In this document: in pieces, positions 52,491 through 62,009 of the stretch
How positions within the stretch are numbered: the first letter of the stretch is position 1
Layout of the letters: every line of letters starts with the position of its first letter
Assembly (NCBI RefSeq): GCF_002261265.1
Contig: NZ_NEVK01000001.1
Location: 419,864-483,863 of the forward strand
Length of the DNA stretch: 64,000 nt
DNA from: Bordetella genomosp. 7
GTDB lineage: Bacteria > Pseudomonadota > Gammaproteobacteria > Burkholderiales > Burkholderiaceae_B
Direction of reading: 5' to 3'
Program-made: the position numbers and the translations under genes
The notes under the pieces: model-generated
What the model saw: only the letters and a program-made list of their open reading frames with translations
Databases searched by the model: none
Told to the model about the DNA's origin: nothing

Positions 52491-53996
52491 TCAGTCCTCT
52501 TCGACGAAGGTTTCTTCGCGCTTCTTGCGGATGGACGGCAGGGCCACCAGCACCACCAGCACCACCGCCGCGGCAAGCAGCGAGGCCGACAGGGGGCGCT
52601 CGACGAAGGTGAGGAAGTCGCCGCGCGACAGCAGCAGGGCGCGGCGGAAGTTCTCTTCCATCATGGGGCCCAGCACCAGGCCCAGCAGCAGCGGGGCGCC
52701 TTCGCACCGCAGCTTGGCCCAGAGGTATCCCACCACCCCGAACGCGGCCGTCGTGTAGATGTCGAATACGTTGTAGTTCAACGAGTACACGCCGATGGTG
52801 CAGAACACCAGGATGGCCGGGAACAGGATGCGGTAGGGCACGCGCAGCAGCTTGACCCACAGGCCGATCAGCGGCAGGTTCAGCACCACCAGCATCAGGT
52901 TGCCGATCCACATCGAGGCGATCAGGCCCCAGAACAGTTCCGGGTGGCTGGTCATGACCTGCGGGCCCGGCTGGATGTTGTGGATGGTCATGGCGCCGAC
53001 CATCAGGGCCATCACGGCGTTGCCGGGGATGCCCAGCGTCAGCAGCGGGATGAACGAGGCCTGTGCGCCGGAGTTGTTGGCCGACTCGGGGCCGGCCAGG
53101 CCGGCGGGGTGGCCCTTGCCGAAGCGTTCCGGTTCCTTGGACAGTTTCTTTTCCAGGGTATAGGACGCAAACGCCGACAGCACGGCGCCGCCGCCCGGCA
53201 GGATGCCCAGCATCGAGCCCAGGGCCGTGCCACGCACGATGGCGGGAGCGGCTTCGCGGATTTCCTGGCGGCTGGGGTACAGCGAGCCGATCTTGTCCTG
53301 CAGTTCGACGCGGTTTTCACGCTGCTCGAGGTTGGACAGGATTTCGGCAAAGCCGAACACGCCCATGGCCACGATGGCGAAGTCGATGCCGTCCTGCAAT
53401 TCGGGAATGCCGAAGTCGTAGCGGGCCACGCCGGAGTTCACGTCGGTGCCCACCATGCCCAGCAGCAGGCCCAGCAGGATCATGCAGATGGCCTTGGGCA
53501 GCGAGCCCGAGGCCAGCACCACGGCGCCGATCAGGCCCAGGGTCATCAGCGAGAAGTATTCGGCAGGGCCGAACTTGAAGGCCACTTCAGCCAGCGGGGG
53601 CGCGAAGGCGGCGATCAGCATGGTGGTGACGCTGCCGGCGAAGAATGAGCCGACGGCAGCCAGCGAGAGCGCCGCGCCGGCGCGGCCGTTACGCGCCATC
53701 TGGTGGCCGTCGAGCACGGTGACCACCGCCGAGGTTTCTCCGGGCAGGTTGACCAGGATGGCGGTCGTGGAGCCACCGTACTGGGTGCCGTAGTAAATGC
53801 CGGCCAGCATGATCAGCCCGGCCACCGGCGGCAGCACGTAGGTGATGGGCAGCAGCATGGCGATGGTGGGCACGGGGCCCAGGCCGGGCAGCACGCCGAC
53901 GAGCGTGCCCAGGATGCAGCCCAGCAGCGCGTACAGCAGGTTTTCAGGGGTGACCGCGACGGAGAATCCGAGCGCGAGGTGTTCGAGCAATTCCAT
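52491..53996 (-). CDS. tctA: Tripartite tricarboxylate transporter, large permease TctA
   Basis: 501 residues, about 12 membrane helices. GCILGTLVGVLPGLGPVPTI, YYGTQYGGSTTAILVNLPGE, and FASYTLEKKLSKEPERFGKG with IPLLTLGIPGNAVMALMVG are the TctA signatures. Works with TctB and a periplasmic binding protein to import citrate-type substrates with sodium. tctB precedes it by 21 bases. Confidence 0.96.
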   Translation of the reverse strand: MELLEHLALGFSVAVTPENLLYALLGCILGTLVGVLPGLGPVPTIAMLLPITYVLPPVAGLIMLAGIYYGTQYGGSTTAILVNLPGETSAVVTVLDGHQMARNGRAGAALSLAAVGSFFAGSVTTMLIAAFAPPLAEVAFKFGPAEYFSLMTLGLIGAVVLASGSLPKAICMILLGLLLGMVGTDVNSGVARYDFGIPELQDGIDFAIVAMGVFGFAEILSNLEQRENRVELQDKIGSLYPSRQEIREAAPAIVRGTALGSMLGILPGGGAVLSAFASYTLEKKLSKEPERFGKGHPAGLAGPESANNSGAQASFIPLLTLGIPGNAVMALMVGAMTIHNIQPGPQVMTSHPELFWGLIASMWIGNLMLVVLNLPLIGLWVKLLRVPYRILFPAILVFCTIGVYSLNYNVFDIYTTAAFGVVGYLWAKLRCEGAPLLLGLVLGPMMEENFRRALLLSRGDFLTFVERPLSASLLAAAVVLVVLVALPSIRKKREETFVEED

Positions 53997-54017
53997 GATG
54001 TTGTCTGCCCCGTGGTT

Positions 54018-54482
54018 TTAATTCATGCCCAGAAACGTCGGCCACAGCGGGAAGATCAGCCCCAGGCCCTTGACGAATGCCAGCCAGCAGAAGACCACCA
54101 GGAAAATGGCGTTGACCACTGCGACGCGCCAGTTGAACTCGAAGCTGGCGATGCTGCTGCCTGCTACCAGCAGGAAGATCGACAGGTACAGGCCCAGGGG
54201 GCGCAGCAACAGGCCGAACAGCACGACGGAGCCGATGATGATGAACAGGATCTTGAAGTCGAAGCGCTCGACGGTCGTTTCGGTGGCTTTCGAGGAAAGC
54301 GCGCTCAGCGCGACCACTGCGCCCAGCACGGCCAGGCAGATGCCCAGCCAGAACGGGAAATAGCCGGGGCCCATCCGGGCGGCGGTGCCCATCTGGTAGC
54401 TCGCCGCCTTCCAGGCGAATCCCAGGCCCAGGGCGACGAACATCACCCCCGACCAGAAATCCTGCCGATTGCGTAGCTGCAT
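54018..54482 (-). CDS. tctB: Tripartite tricarboxylate transporter, small subunit TctB
   Basis: 154 residues, four hydrophobic segments (SGVMFVALGLGFAWKAASYQ, GTAARMGPGYFPFWLGICLA, ILFIIIGSVVLFGLLLRPL, VVNAIFLVVFCWLAFVKGLG). The MGTAARMGPGYFP motif is diagnostic of TctB. No tctC binding-protein gene precedes it in the 400 bases shown, so the binding protein is encoded elsewhere. Confidence 0.93.
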   Translation of the reverse strand: MQLRNRQDFWSGVMFVALGLGFAWKAASYQMGTAARMGPGYFPFWLGICLAVLGAVVALSALSSKATETTVERFDFKILFIIIGSVVLFGLLLRPLGLYLSIFLLVAGSSIASFEFNWRVAVVNAIFLVVFCWLAFVKGLGLIFPLWPTFLGMN

Positions 54483-54884
54483 GGTCTACTCCTATGTACA
54501 GCATGTGAGTTAAAGCGGGCCCGCATCGGACCCGCGCAAAAGGGCACTGCAACGTGCCACTAGTTATGAAAGGAGGTGCCGTTTTTAGGCAGCGCGCATG
54601 GTAGCGAAGGGGGGTGGGCCTGCAAACCCGACTCATCGGCGGGGCGGATGGGGTTTTCCCTAGAACGGGCGTCTAAGTTGTAACCCTGCGCCTGCATCGG
54701 CCCAGAATGAAAGCTGATTGAAAGTTATTAGAAAGACGCACGAAAGCCGCCACGCGGGTGCGCGGCGTTTTATTCTTGCGGATAGCCGGCACGATGGTTC
54801 GGTAAGTTCTACCGAATATTGCCGTGTTTCTCACGTTGCGTGCAGCCGACCGGCAGGCGCGCAGAATGGTTTACGATAGCGCCC
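54483..54884. other. Intergenic region tctB / coiled-coil gene
   Basis: 402 bases between divergent genes, no supported gene. It must hold both promoters. A hairpin GCCGCCACGC - GGGT - GCGCGGCG then TTTTATT (about 54751-54775, plus strand) looks like a terminator or a small transcript end. Confidence 0.5.
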
Positions 54885-55331
54885 ATGTTGCAAGACCTCG
54901 ACCAACTCGCCGCCCGGATCGGGCAACTGGTGCAACGCACGCGGCAACTACATGCCGAGCGCGACGCGTTGCGTGTCCGCCTGAGCCAAAGCGAATCCGG
55001 CCAGCGCGCGCTCGAACAGCGCTGCGCCGAGCGCGACGCCGAAATACAGGCCATGCAGGCACGCCTGCAAGAGCACGACGGCACCGTCGAATCCATGCTC
55101 GCCGAAGCCCGTCAAACAGAGGCCGACCTGCGCGAACAGCTTGCGCGTGCGATCGCCGAACGCCAGGAACTGGAAGCACGCGGCAATGCGCGCGAAGCTG
55201 AGCTGCTGGGCGATCTCGGCGCGCGCGATACCGAATTGCAACGACTGCGTGTAGCCGCTTCCGCCGCCCGCGAGCGCATCGATACCGTATTGGCCCGCCT
55301 GCCGGGCGCGCCCACCGGAGACCAAGCCTGA
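54885..55331 (+). CDS. Coiled-coil protein upstream of zapA
   Basis: 148 residues from ATG 54885, nearly all heptad coiled coil (DQLAARIGQLVQRTRQLHAE, LRVRLSQSESGQRALEQRCA, LQRLRVAASAARERIDTVLA). No signal or membrane segment. It overlaps zapA (TGATG), so it is translated with it and may be a ZapB-like or TIGR02449-type partner in the Z-ring. The role is inferred from position only. Confidence 0.8.
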   Translation: MLQDLDQLAARIGQLVQRTRQLHAERDALRVRLSQSESGQRALEQRCAERDAEIQAMQARLQEHDGTVESMLAEARQTEADLREQLARAIAERQELEARGNAREAELLGDLGARDTELQRLRVAASAARERIDTVLARLPGAPTGDQA

Positions 55332-55645
55332 TGGAACGCGTCGATGTCACTATCCTGGGGCGGGATTACTCCCTCGCCTGCGCTACCGACGAAAAACCTG
55401 CGCTGTTGGCCGCCGTGCGCCATGTCGATCAACTCATGATGCGCATCCAGGGCTCCGGCAAAGTGTCCAGCAACGAGCGTATCGCCGTCATGGCGGCGTT
55501 GCAGATCGCCGGCGAGTTGCTCGCCATGAAGGCTGCGCCCGATGGTCCCCTGGGGGGTTTGGCGGTGGGCGACTTCAAGCGTAGAATCGAGGACATGAAC
55601 TCTCTGCTTGACGACGCATTGTCAGGCCAGGAAAAATTGTTGTAG
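55331..55645 (+). CDS. zapA: Cell division protein ZapA
   Basis: 104 residues. MERVDVTILGRDYSLACATD then LLAAVRHVDQLMMRIQGSGK and ERIAVMAALQIAGELLAMKA fit ZapA, which bundles FtsZ filaments. It is followed by a 6S RNA candidate, the usual neighbour. Confidence 0.94.
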   Translation: MERVDVTILGRDYSLACATDEKPALLAAVRHVDQLMMRIQGSGKVSSNERIAVMAALQIAGELLAMKAAPDGPLGGLAVGDFKRRIEDMNSLLDDALSGQEKLL

Positions 55646-55692
55646 GGCGCAAGCCCCCGGCGTGTCGGTATCACGCAGTTTTTTTCAGTTTG

Positions 55693-55873
55693 TCCCTGCC
55701 GTGTTCGTGACTTGGCCATACATTCTCTGAACCTATGTCTTACGGCATATTGGTTGCGTGAATGGTGAGCTGGAGCGCTTGTCTCTTCGTAGATGAACCC
55801 GACGCTCAACGGAACGCGACCACCTTGAACCCAACGGTTCGAGATGCCGGCCTAGACGGCACAGGTGGGGCAT
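55693..55873 (+). ncRNA. ssrS: 6S RNA candidate
   Basis: In many proteobacteria 6S RNA lies just after zapA. The 304-base gap to the next gene holds a transcript-like region whose ends pair (CCC with GGG, TGCCGT with ACGGCA, GGCC with GGCC), giving the long rod with a central bubble typical of 6S, which holds sigma-70 RNA polymerase in stationary phase. The 3' arm has the stem CTTGAACC/GGTTCGAG. Boundaries are approximate. Confidence 0.72.
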
Positions 55874-55949
55874 TTCTTCCGGCGGGCCTGCTGCACGCAG
55901 GTCCGCGCCGGATGTCTCCTTCCCCCCTTCATCTCAATACAGGCTCGCC

Positions 55950-56699
55950 ATGATGCGCTCCCGTCCCGTGCTTTCATTGAACCGGCTTGCGGCTGCGTGC
56001 TGCACGGCCCTGGCCCTCGCCGCGGTCCAACCGGCGTACGCGCAGCAACACGCACAGCCCGACGATGCTGCGGCGCGCGCCCCGGAACTCACTCTGCAGG
56101 CGTCGGCCGCGTCCGAAGTCCAGCAGGACACGGTGCGCATTACGCTGGCCGCGGAACTCGAGGCCGCCACGCAATCTGCGGCCGGCAAGGCGCTCACGGC
56201 TGCGCTGGACGAAGCGGTCAAGCGTGCCCAGGGCACAAAAGACGTCGCAGTCAGCTCGGGCGGCTACAGCATCTGGCCCAACACCAACGAAAAAGGCAAA
56301 ATCCAGAACTGGCGAGCCCGCGGCGAGATCATTCTCGAATCCAAGGACTTCGCGGCGGCGTCGGCATTGGCTTCCAAGCTTTCCGACAAAACCGCCATCA
56401 GCCACATCAGTTTCGTCCTGTCGCGCGAGGCTCGCGACGCCGAAGAACGCAAATTGCTGGGCCAGGCGGCTCAGGCTTTCCGCGATCGCGCTCTGGCCGC
56501 GGCCACGGCATTCGGTTTCAGCGGCTATCAGGTTCGACAGCTCGAACTGAGCGGCGGCGGCTCGCCCGTACCCGTGCCGCGCCCCATGGGCGCGCAGATG
56601 ATGGCCAAGAGCGCGGCAGCGGAATCGGCCGACGTGCCGCTCGAGGCGGGCAAGGTCACCGTCAGCATCTCGGTCAACGGGACGGTTGCCTTGCACTGA
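55950..56699 (+). CDS. SIMPL (DUF541) domain periplasmic protein
   Basis: 249 residues from ATG 55950. A signal peptide ([22 protein letters not shown]), then the SIMPL/DUF541 domain: [40 protein letters not shown] and [20 protein letters not shown]. Periplasmic protein of unclear role, related to YggE. Its 3' end overlaps the convergent lgt gene by 26 bases. Confidence 0.9.
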   Translation: MMRSRPVLSLNRLAAACCTALALAAVQPAYAQQHAQPDDAAARAPELTLQASAASEVQQDTVRITLAAELEAATQSAAGKALTAALDEAVKRAQGTKDVAVSSGGYSIWPNTNEKGKIQNWRARGEIILESKDFAAASALASKLSDKTAISHISFVLSREARDAEERKLLGQAAQAFRDRALAAATAFGFSGYQVRQLELSGGGSPVPVPRPMGAQMMAKSAAAESADVPLEAGKVTVSISVNGTVALH

Positions 56700-57462
56700 G
56701 CCCGAACAAAACCACGCCGGCCAGCACCATGGGCAGGGACAGCCACTGTCCCATGCTCATGCCGCCGGCCAGCAGGCCCAGGAATCCGTCCGGCTCTCGC
56801 GTGAATTCCACCAGGAATCGGAACGCCCCGTAGCCTATCAAGAACAGGCCGCTCACCTGGCCCGCCGGGCGAGGCCGGGCCGAAAACCACCACAGCAGCA
56901 CAAACAGCACGATGCCTTCCAGGCCGAGCTCGTACAGTTGCGAAGGGTGGCGCGGCACTGTGTCGCCGGCCTGCGGAAACACCATGCCCCAAGGCGCATC
57001 CGTGGGGCGGCCCCACAATTCGCCATTAATGAAGTTGCCCAGCCGTCCCGCGCCCAGCCCCAGCGGGATCAGCGGCGCGATAAAGTCGCTGATCGTGAAA
57101 AACGACAGCTGCTTCTTGCGCGCGTACAACAGCATCACCACGATCACGCCGATCAGGCCTCCGTGGAACGACATGCCGCCTTCCCACAGATACAGCACTT
57201 CCAGGGGGTGGGCAAGGTAGTACGCCGGCTTGTAGAACAGCACGTACCCCAGCCGGCCGCCCAGCACGACGCCCAGCACGCTATAGAAAATCAGGTCTTC
57301 CAGGTCGCGCGGCTGCAGTGCGGGGGTGTGGCCGCGAACCAGGCGCATGCGCCCCAGCAAGTAGACCAGGGCGAACCCCAGCAGGTACATGAGCCCGTAC
57401 CAATGAATGGCCACGGGGCCTATACGCAGGGCAATGGGGTCGAATTGGGGATGAAGCAGCAT
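56674..57462 (-). CDS. lgt: Prolipoprotein diacylglyceryl transferase
   Basis: 262 residues from ATG 57462, seven membrane helices. [20 protein letters not shown] with the essential His and the Lgt signature [20 protein letters not shown] are present. Attaches diacylglycerol to lipoprotein prolipoproteins in the inner membrane (for example Pal and MltD in this window). Divergent from ilvD. Confidence 0.96.
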   Translation of the reverse strand: MLLHPQFDPIALRIGPVAIHWYGLMYLLGFALVYLLGRMRLVRGHTPALQPRDLEDLIFYSVLGVVLGGRLGYVLFYKPAYYLAHPLEVLYLWEGGMSFHGGLIGVIVVMLLYARKKQLSFFTISDFIAPLIPLGLGAGRLGNFINGELWGRPTDAPWGMVFPQAGDTVPRHPSQLYELGLEGIVLFVLLWWFSARPRPAGQVSGLFLIGYGAFRFLVEFTREPDGFLGLLAGGMSMGQWLSLPMVLAGVVLFGLSARQPSR

Positions 57463-57565
57463 ATTCCGCCACGCAGTAAAAGATTGGGTCGATAATAACC
57501 GGCGAAGGTGCCGTCCTAAAGCATGCCGGCCATACAGCAGGCCGGCAACATTTCCGGAGACAAGC

Positions 57566-59251
57566 ATGCCCGATAACGAGCGCTCACGTCATATCACCCA
57601 TGGTGTGGCCCGTGCGCCCAACCGCGCCATGTATTACGCGCTGGGCTACCAGGAAGCCGACTTCGACAATCCCATGATCGGCGTTGCCAACGGCCATTCC
57701 ACGATCACCCCCTGCAACAGCGGCCTGCAACGGCTGGCCGACGCGGCGATCCAGGCTGTGCGCGCATCGCGCGCCAACCCGCAAGTATTCGGCACGCCCA
57801 CCATTTCCGATGGCATGTCGATGGGCACCGAAGGCATGAAGTATTCGCTTGTGTCCCGCGAAGTCATTGCCGACTGTATCGAAACCGCCGTGCAGGGGCA
57901 GTGGATGGACGGCGTGGTCGTCATAGGCGGCTGCGACAAGAACATGCCCGGCGGCATGATCGCGCTGGCCCGCATGAACGTGCCGGGCATCTATGTCTAC
58001 GGCGGCACCATCAAGCCCGGACGCTACCGCGGGCAGGATCTCACCATCGTTTCGGTGTTCGAAGCCGTCGGCGAGTTCACCATGGGCCGCATGCCGCAAG
58101 AAGATTTCAAGCAGATCGAAAAATGCGCCATTCCCGGCTCGGGGTCATGCGGCGGCATGTATACGGCCAACACCATGAGTTCCGCATTCGAGGCCATGGG
58201 CATGAGCCTGCCGTATTCCAGCACCATGGCCAACGAAGACGACGAGAAGGTGGCATCGGCAGCCGAATCGGCGCGCGTGCTGGTCGACGCCGTGCGGCGG
58301 GGTGTGCGGCCGCGCGACATCATCACGCGCGAATCCATCGAAAATGCGGTGGCGGTCATCATGGCCACCGGCGGTTCCACCAATGCAGTACTGCATTTCC
58401 TGGCCATCGCCCATGCCGCAGAGGTCGAATGGACAATCGACGACTTCGAACGCATCCGGCGCCGCGTGCCGGTCATCTGCGACCTCAAGCCGTCGGGCCG
58501 TTACGTCGCCACCGACCTGCATCGTGCCGGGGGCATTCCGCAAGTCATGAAACTATTGCTCGATGCGGGCCTGTTGCACGGCCACTGTCCCACCATTACG
58601 GGCAAGACCATTGCCGAAACGCTGGCTGACGTCCCTTCCGAGCCGCCCGCAGGCCAGGACGTCATACGGCCCATTTCAAAGGCCATCTACCCTCAGGGCC
58701 ACCTGGCGATCCTCAAGGGCAACCTGGCGCCCGAAGGATGCGTGGCGAAAATCACCGGCCTGAAGAACCCCGTTATTACCGGGCCGGCGCGCGTGTTCGA
58801 TTCCGAAGACGATGCCATGGCCGACATCATGGACAAGCGCATCAAGGCGGGCGACGTCGTGGTCATCCGCTACGAAGGCCCCAAGGGCGGCCCCGGCATG
58901 CGCGAAATGCTGGCCCCCACGTCGGCCCTGGTGGGGCAGGGGCTGGGCGAAAGCGTCGGCCTGATCACCGATGGGCGGTTTTCGGGCGGCACCTGGGGCA
59001 TGGTGGTGGGCCATGTGGCGCCCGAGGCATATGTCGGCGGGCCCATTGCCCTGATCCGCGAGGGCGATTCGGTTACCATCGACGCTCACCAACTGCTGCT
59101 GCAGTTGAATATTTCTGACGATGAGATAGCGGAGCGTCGCAAGGCCTGGGTACAGCCCCGGCCGCGATATACGCGTGGCGTGCTGGCCAAATTCGGCAAG
59201 CTTGCCGGCACCGCAAGTCGTGGGGCAGTGACCGATGCATTTGAAGATTAG
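57566..59251 (+). CDS. ilvD: Dihydroxy-acid dehydratase
   Basis: 561 residues. Iron-sulfur cysteines in [22 protein letters not shown] and [15 protein letters not shown], with [20 protein letters not shown] and [20 protein letters not shown]. Dehydrates 2,3-dihydroxy acids in valine and isoleucine synthesis. Its end overlaps the next gene by 17 bases. Confidence 0.97.
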   Translation: MPDNERSRHITHGVARAPNRAMYYALGYQEADFDNPMIGVANGHSTITPCNSGLQRLADAAIQAVRASRANPQVFGTPTISDGMSMGTEGMKYSLVSREVIADCIETAVQGQWMDGVVVIGGCDKNMPGGMIALARMNVPGIYVYGGTIKPGRYRGQDLTIVSVFEAVGEFTMGRMPQEDFKQIEKCAIPGSGSCGGMYTANTMSSAFEAMGMSLPYSSTMANEDDEKVASAAESARVLVDAVRRGVRPRDIITRESIENAVAVIMATGGSTNAVLHFLAIAHAAEVEWTIDDFERIRRRVPVICDLKPSGRYVATDLHRAGGIPQVMKLLLDAGLLHGHCPTITGKTIAETLADVPSEPPAGQDVIRPISKAIYPQGHLAILKGNLAPEGCVAKITGLKNPVITGPARVFDSEDDAMADIMDKRIKAGDVVVIRYEGPKGGPGMREMLAPTSALVGQGLGESVGLITDGRFSGGTWGMVVGHVAPEAYVGGPIALIREGDSVTIDAHQLLLQLNISDDEIAERRKAWVQPRPRYTRGVLAKFGKLAGTASRGAVTDAFED

Positions 59252-59582
59252 GTTGGCGGCAGGGGCCGCCATGGGTTTGTGGATGGGGGCGGCTGCCGCC
59301 CAAAGTACTGAAGGCGGCCTGGCGCTGGCGCAACAAAAGGCCTGTATGGCTTGCCACCAGGTCGACAGCAAGCGGGTGGGGCCGCCGCTGCAAAGCGTGG
59401 CAGAACGCTACGCGGGGCAGGGCGAGGCCATGGTCGGGTACCTGGCAGAAAAGATCCGCGGCGGCGGGCGCGGTGCATGGGGCGTGGTGCCCATGCCGGC
59501 GCAGGCGCAGGTCAGCGACCAAGAAGCACGGCAGCTGGCCCTATGGATCCTTTCCCTGGCGCCTGCCAAGGCTGAAAACTAG
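59235..59582 (+). CDS. Class I cytochrome c, periplasmic
   Basis: 115 residues. Signal peptide ([18 protein letters not shown]), one haem-c site CMACH, and the axial Met likely in [16 protein letters not shown] small c551/c552-like electron carrier. Its start overlaps ilvD by 17 bases, suggesting coupled translation although the functions look unrelated. Confidence 0.93.
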   Translation: MHLKIRLAAGAAMGLWMGAAAAQSTEGGLALAQQKACMACHQVDSKRVGPPLQSVAERYAGQGEAMVGYLAEKIRGGGRGAWGVVPMPAQAQVSDQEARQLALWILSLAPAKAEN

Positions 59583-59628
59583 TCATTGCGGGCGGCCATC
59601 CGGCCTGCCGCCATGCCAAGGAGCACAT

Positions 59629-60186
59629 ATGCGCGAGCAGACTTCCCCAGGTTCTTCCCAGGTTGCCGTGCTGGGCGGCGGTTGTTTTTGGTGCGTCGAG
59701 GCCGTCCTGCAGGATCTGCGCGGCGTCATCAGCGTGCAGCCGGGCTATTGCGGCGGGCATGTCGACCACCCCACCTACGAACAAGTGTGTGGCAAACAGA
59801 CTGGCCATGTCGAAGTGGCGCGTGTCGAGTTCGACCCCGCACAGCTGTCCTACAGCGATCTGCTGCGCGTCTTTTTTGCCACCCACGACCCCACCACGCC
59901 GGGTCGCCAGGGCAATGATGTGGGGCCGCAATACGAGTCCGCTATTTTCTGGCAGAACGACACCCAGCGCGACGAGGCGCGCGCGGTCATGGCCGAAATC
60001 GAAGCGCAGCATGTTTACGATGCGCCCCTGGTCACACACTTGCGCGAACCGGCCACTTTCTGGCCCGCCGAAGACTACCACCGCAACTATTTTGCGCAGC
60101 ATCCCGAACAAGGCTATTGCCAGTTCGTCATCGCGCCCAAGGTGGCCAAGTTCCGCAAGCAGTTCCACGACCGACTGAAGCGTTGA
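59629..60186 (+). CDS. msrA: Peptide methionine sulfoxide reductase MsrA
   Basis: 185 residues from ATG 59629. The active-site motif GGGCFWCVEAVLQDLRGVIS holds the catalytic Cys, followed by VQPGYCGGHVDHPTYEQVC and the resolving region EQGYCQFVIAPKVAKF. Repairs oxidised Met (S form). Same strand as the preceding cytochrome gene, 46 bases away. Confidence 0.97.
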   Translation: MREQTSPGSSQVAVLGGGCFWCVEAVLQDLRGVISVQPGYCGGHVDHPTYEQVCGKQTGHVEVARVEFDPAQLSYSDLLRVFFATHDPTTPGRQGNDVGPQYESAIFWQNDTQRDEARAVMAEIEAQHVYDAPLVTHLREPATFWPAEDYHRNYFAQHPEQGYCQFVIAPKVAKFRKQFHDRLKR

Positions 60187-60275
60187 TCCGCGGCGAGGCG
60201 GCCGGGAACGGAGCGTGCCGCGGCGGCATCTAATGCGGCATATCCTCGAATAATCGCGAGGCAGGAGCCGCAGAT

Positions 60276-60983
60276 ATGCCATCGACCTTGCTCAAGCCCA
60301 TCGGCGCGGCGCTGTCCGACGCCGAGCTCGCCCACCGCATTGCGCGCGGCGACAGCCAGGCGCTGCAGGACCTGATGCGGCGCTGCAACCAGACGCTTTA
60401 CCGCACGGCGCGCAGCATCTTGCGTAACGACAACGACGCCGAAGACGCCGTACAAGAAGCGTATATCAAGGCGTATCGGGTCATCGGCACATTCAGGGGC
60501 GATGCGTCTCTGCAGACTTGGCTCGTGCGCATCGCCGTCAACGAGTGCAGGCAGCGCCTGCGCAAGCGCGAGCGTCGGCTGCGCCTGGTCCCGCTCGTCG
60601 ACCGGCCACTCACCGGCCCCGATCTGCCGGAGCACATCATGCAAGACGCCGCCAACGGATCGCGTCCCGAGCACCACGTATTGCAGGCTCAAACCCGCAG
60701 GCTGCTAGAGGCCAAGATCGACGAGCTTCCGGATGCGTTCCGGCAGGTATTCGTGTTGCGGGCCATCGAAGAAATGTCCGTCGAAGAGATATCCGGCTGC
60801 CTGGGTATCCCCGACGCTACCGTGCGCACGCGGTATTTCAGGGCCCGCGCCCTGCTGCGCAAGGCGTTGCAGCGCGAGGTGGTCGCGGGCCTGGACGCCG
60901 CCTTCTCTTTTGCAGGCGATCGTTGTGATCGCATCGTAGCCGCTGTCATGAAGCGGCTGGACGCCGCCGGGCACGACGGCTGA
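60276..60983 (+). CDS. ECF-type RNA polymerase sigma factor
   Basis: 235 residues. Region 2 ILRNDNDAEDAVQEAYIKAY and DASLQTWLVRIAVNECRQRL; region 4 LRAIEEMSVEEISGCLGIPD and ATVRTRYFRARALLRKALQR. No anti-sigma gene is adjacent; instead a ferritin-like and a cytochrome c gene follow in what looks like the same operon. Confidence 0.93.
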   Translation: MPSTLLKPIGAALSDAELAHRIARGDSQALQDLMRRCNQTLYRTARSILRNDNDAEDAVQEAYIKAYRVIGTFRGDASLQTWLVRIAVNECRQRLRKRERRLRLVPLVDRPLTGPDLPEHIMQDAANGSRPEHHVLQAQTRRLLEAKIDELPDAFRQVFVLRAIEEMSVEEISGCLGIPDATVRTRYFRARALLRKALQREVVAGLDAAFSFAGDRCDRIVAAVMKRLDAAGHDG

Positions 60984-61008
60984 CTTTTCTTACTACTGGG
61001 GGTTCATC

Positions 61009-61581
61009 ATGTCGTTTCTCGCGATAGGGACGGTCGCGCGCGCACCTGCTCGACGTGCGTTCCTGCAACAAGGCGGGCTGGTGTTGTCCGGTGCCGCGAT
61101 TGCGCTGCTGTCCGGGCGCACGGCGTTGGCAAAGGGTGCCCAAGCCCAGGAATCCGATGTACGCATCCTCAATACGGCGCTGGCGGCCGAGCTGGAAGCG
61201 GTCGCCGCCTACCAGCTGGGGGCGGAAAGCAAATTGCTGCAAAAGCCGGTGCTCGATCTTGCCCTGACGTTTCAGGGGCATCATCGTGCCCACGCCGAAC
61301 TGCTGTCAAAAACCGTCAAGGCGCTGGGGGGCAAGCCGGTGGCGGAACAGGCTCATTACACGTTCCCCACCAGTTCGCTCAAGAGCCAGGCCGATGTGCT
61401 GCGATTCGCCGCAACGCTGGAAAAGGGCGCTGTCAGCGCCTATCTGGGCGCCGTCCCCGTATTCGACAACCGCGATCTGGCCAAGGCGGCGGCCAGCATC
61501 CTGGGCGACGAGGCCATGCACTGGGCGGTTCTTCGGCATGCGTTGGGCGAAGAGCCCGTTCCTGTGGCCTTCATGTCATGA
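61009..61581 (+). CDS. Ferritin-like domain protein, TAT-type signal
   Basis: 190 residues. The N-terminus carries a twin-arginine-like signal (ARRAFLQQGGLVLSGAAIAL), followed by a ferritin-like four-helix bundle: LNTALAAELEAVAAYQLGAE, TFQGHHRAHAELLSKTVKAL and ILGDEAMHWAVLRHALGEE with Glu and His typical of a diiron or haem-binding bundle (PF13668-like). Exported; iron storage or oxidase-like role unproven. It overlaps the following cytochrome (ATGA) by 4 bases. Confidence 0.85.
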   Translation: MSFLAIGTVARAPARRAFLQQGGLVLSGAAIALLSGRTALAKGAQAQESDVRILNTALAAELEAVAAYQLGAESKLLQKPVLDLALTFQGHHRAHAELLSKTVKALGGKPVAEQAHYTFPTSSLKSQADVLRFAATLEKGAVSAYLGAVPVFDNRDLAKAAASILGDEAMHWAVLRHALGEEPVPVAFMS

Positions 61582-61988
61582 ATGCGTCCTGCGGCTTTGC
61601 AACCGCCTGGCCGGCCATGCTGGCGGCCACACTGGCCGTAGCCAGCATGGCCGTGGCGGCCGATGCCCCGGCAGGGGTGGGTGACGCCCGTCGCGGTGAG
61701 GAAATCTACGGGCGCTGCCTGGCCTGCCATGCGCTTGCCTATAACCGCACCGGGCCGCGTCACTGTGGGCTGTTGGGGCGACGTGCAGGCAGCGTGCCCG
61801 GTTATTCTTATTCCCAGGCCATGAAACAGTCCGGGATCATCTGGAACGAACAGACCCTGGACGTGTTTCTGAAGAATCCGATGGCCGCGGTGCCCGGCAC
61901 GTCGATGGGATATGCCGGCATCGCCGATGCCGGCGAGCGCGCAGACCTGATCGCGTACCTGAAACAGGCCCCGCCCTGCGCGCAATGA
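61578..61988 (+). CDS. Cytochrome c, periplasmic
   Basis: 136 residues. Signal peptide (MLAATLAVASMAVA|AD), haem motif CLACH and an axial Met in AAVPGTSMGYAGIADAGERA, the cytochrome c2/c class I pattern. Translationally coupled to the ferritin-like gene (ATGA), so it may donate or accept electrons for it. Confidence 0.92.
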   Translation: MNASCGFATAWPAMLAATLAVASMAVAADAPAGVGDARRGEEIYGRCLACHALAYNRTGPRHCGLLGRRAGSVPGYSYSQAMKQSGIIWNEQTLDVFLKNPMAAVPGTSMGYAGIADAGERADLIAYLKQAPPCAQ

Positions 61989-62009
61989 GCCCGAGCCGCC
62001 AGGTGGGCG

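Noticed and set aside
52482..53648. Plus-strand frame opposite tctA
   Set aside because: Antisense to a clear transporter gene, His/Gln-rich shadow.
55762..55953. 63-codon frame after zapA
   Set aside because: Lies within the 6S RNA candidate and has no ribosome binding site.
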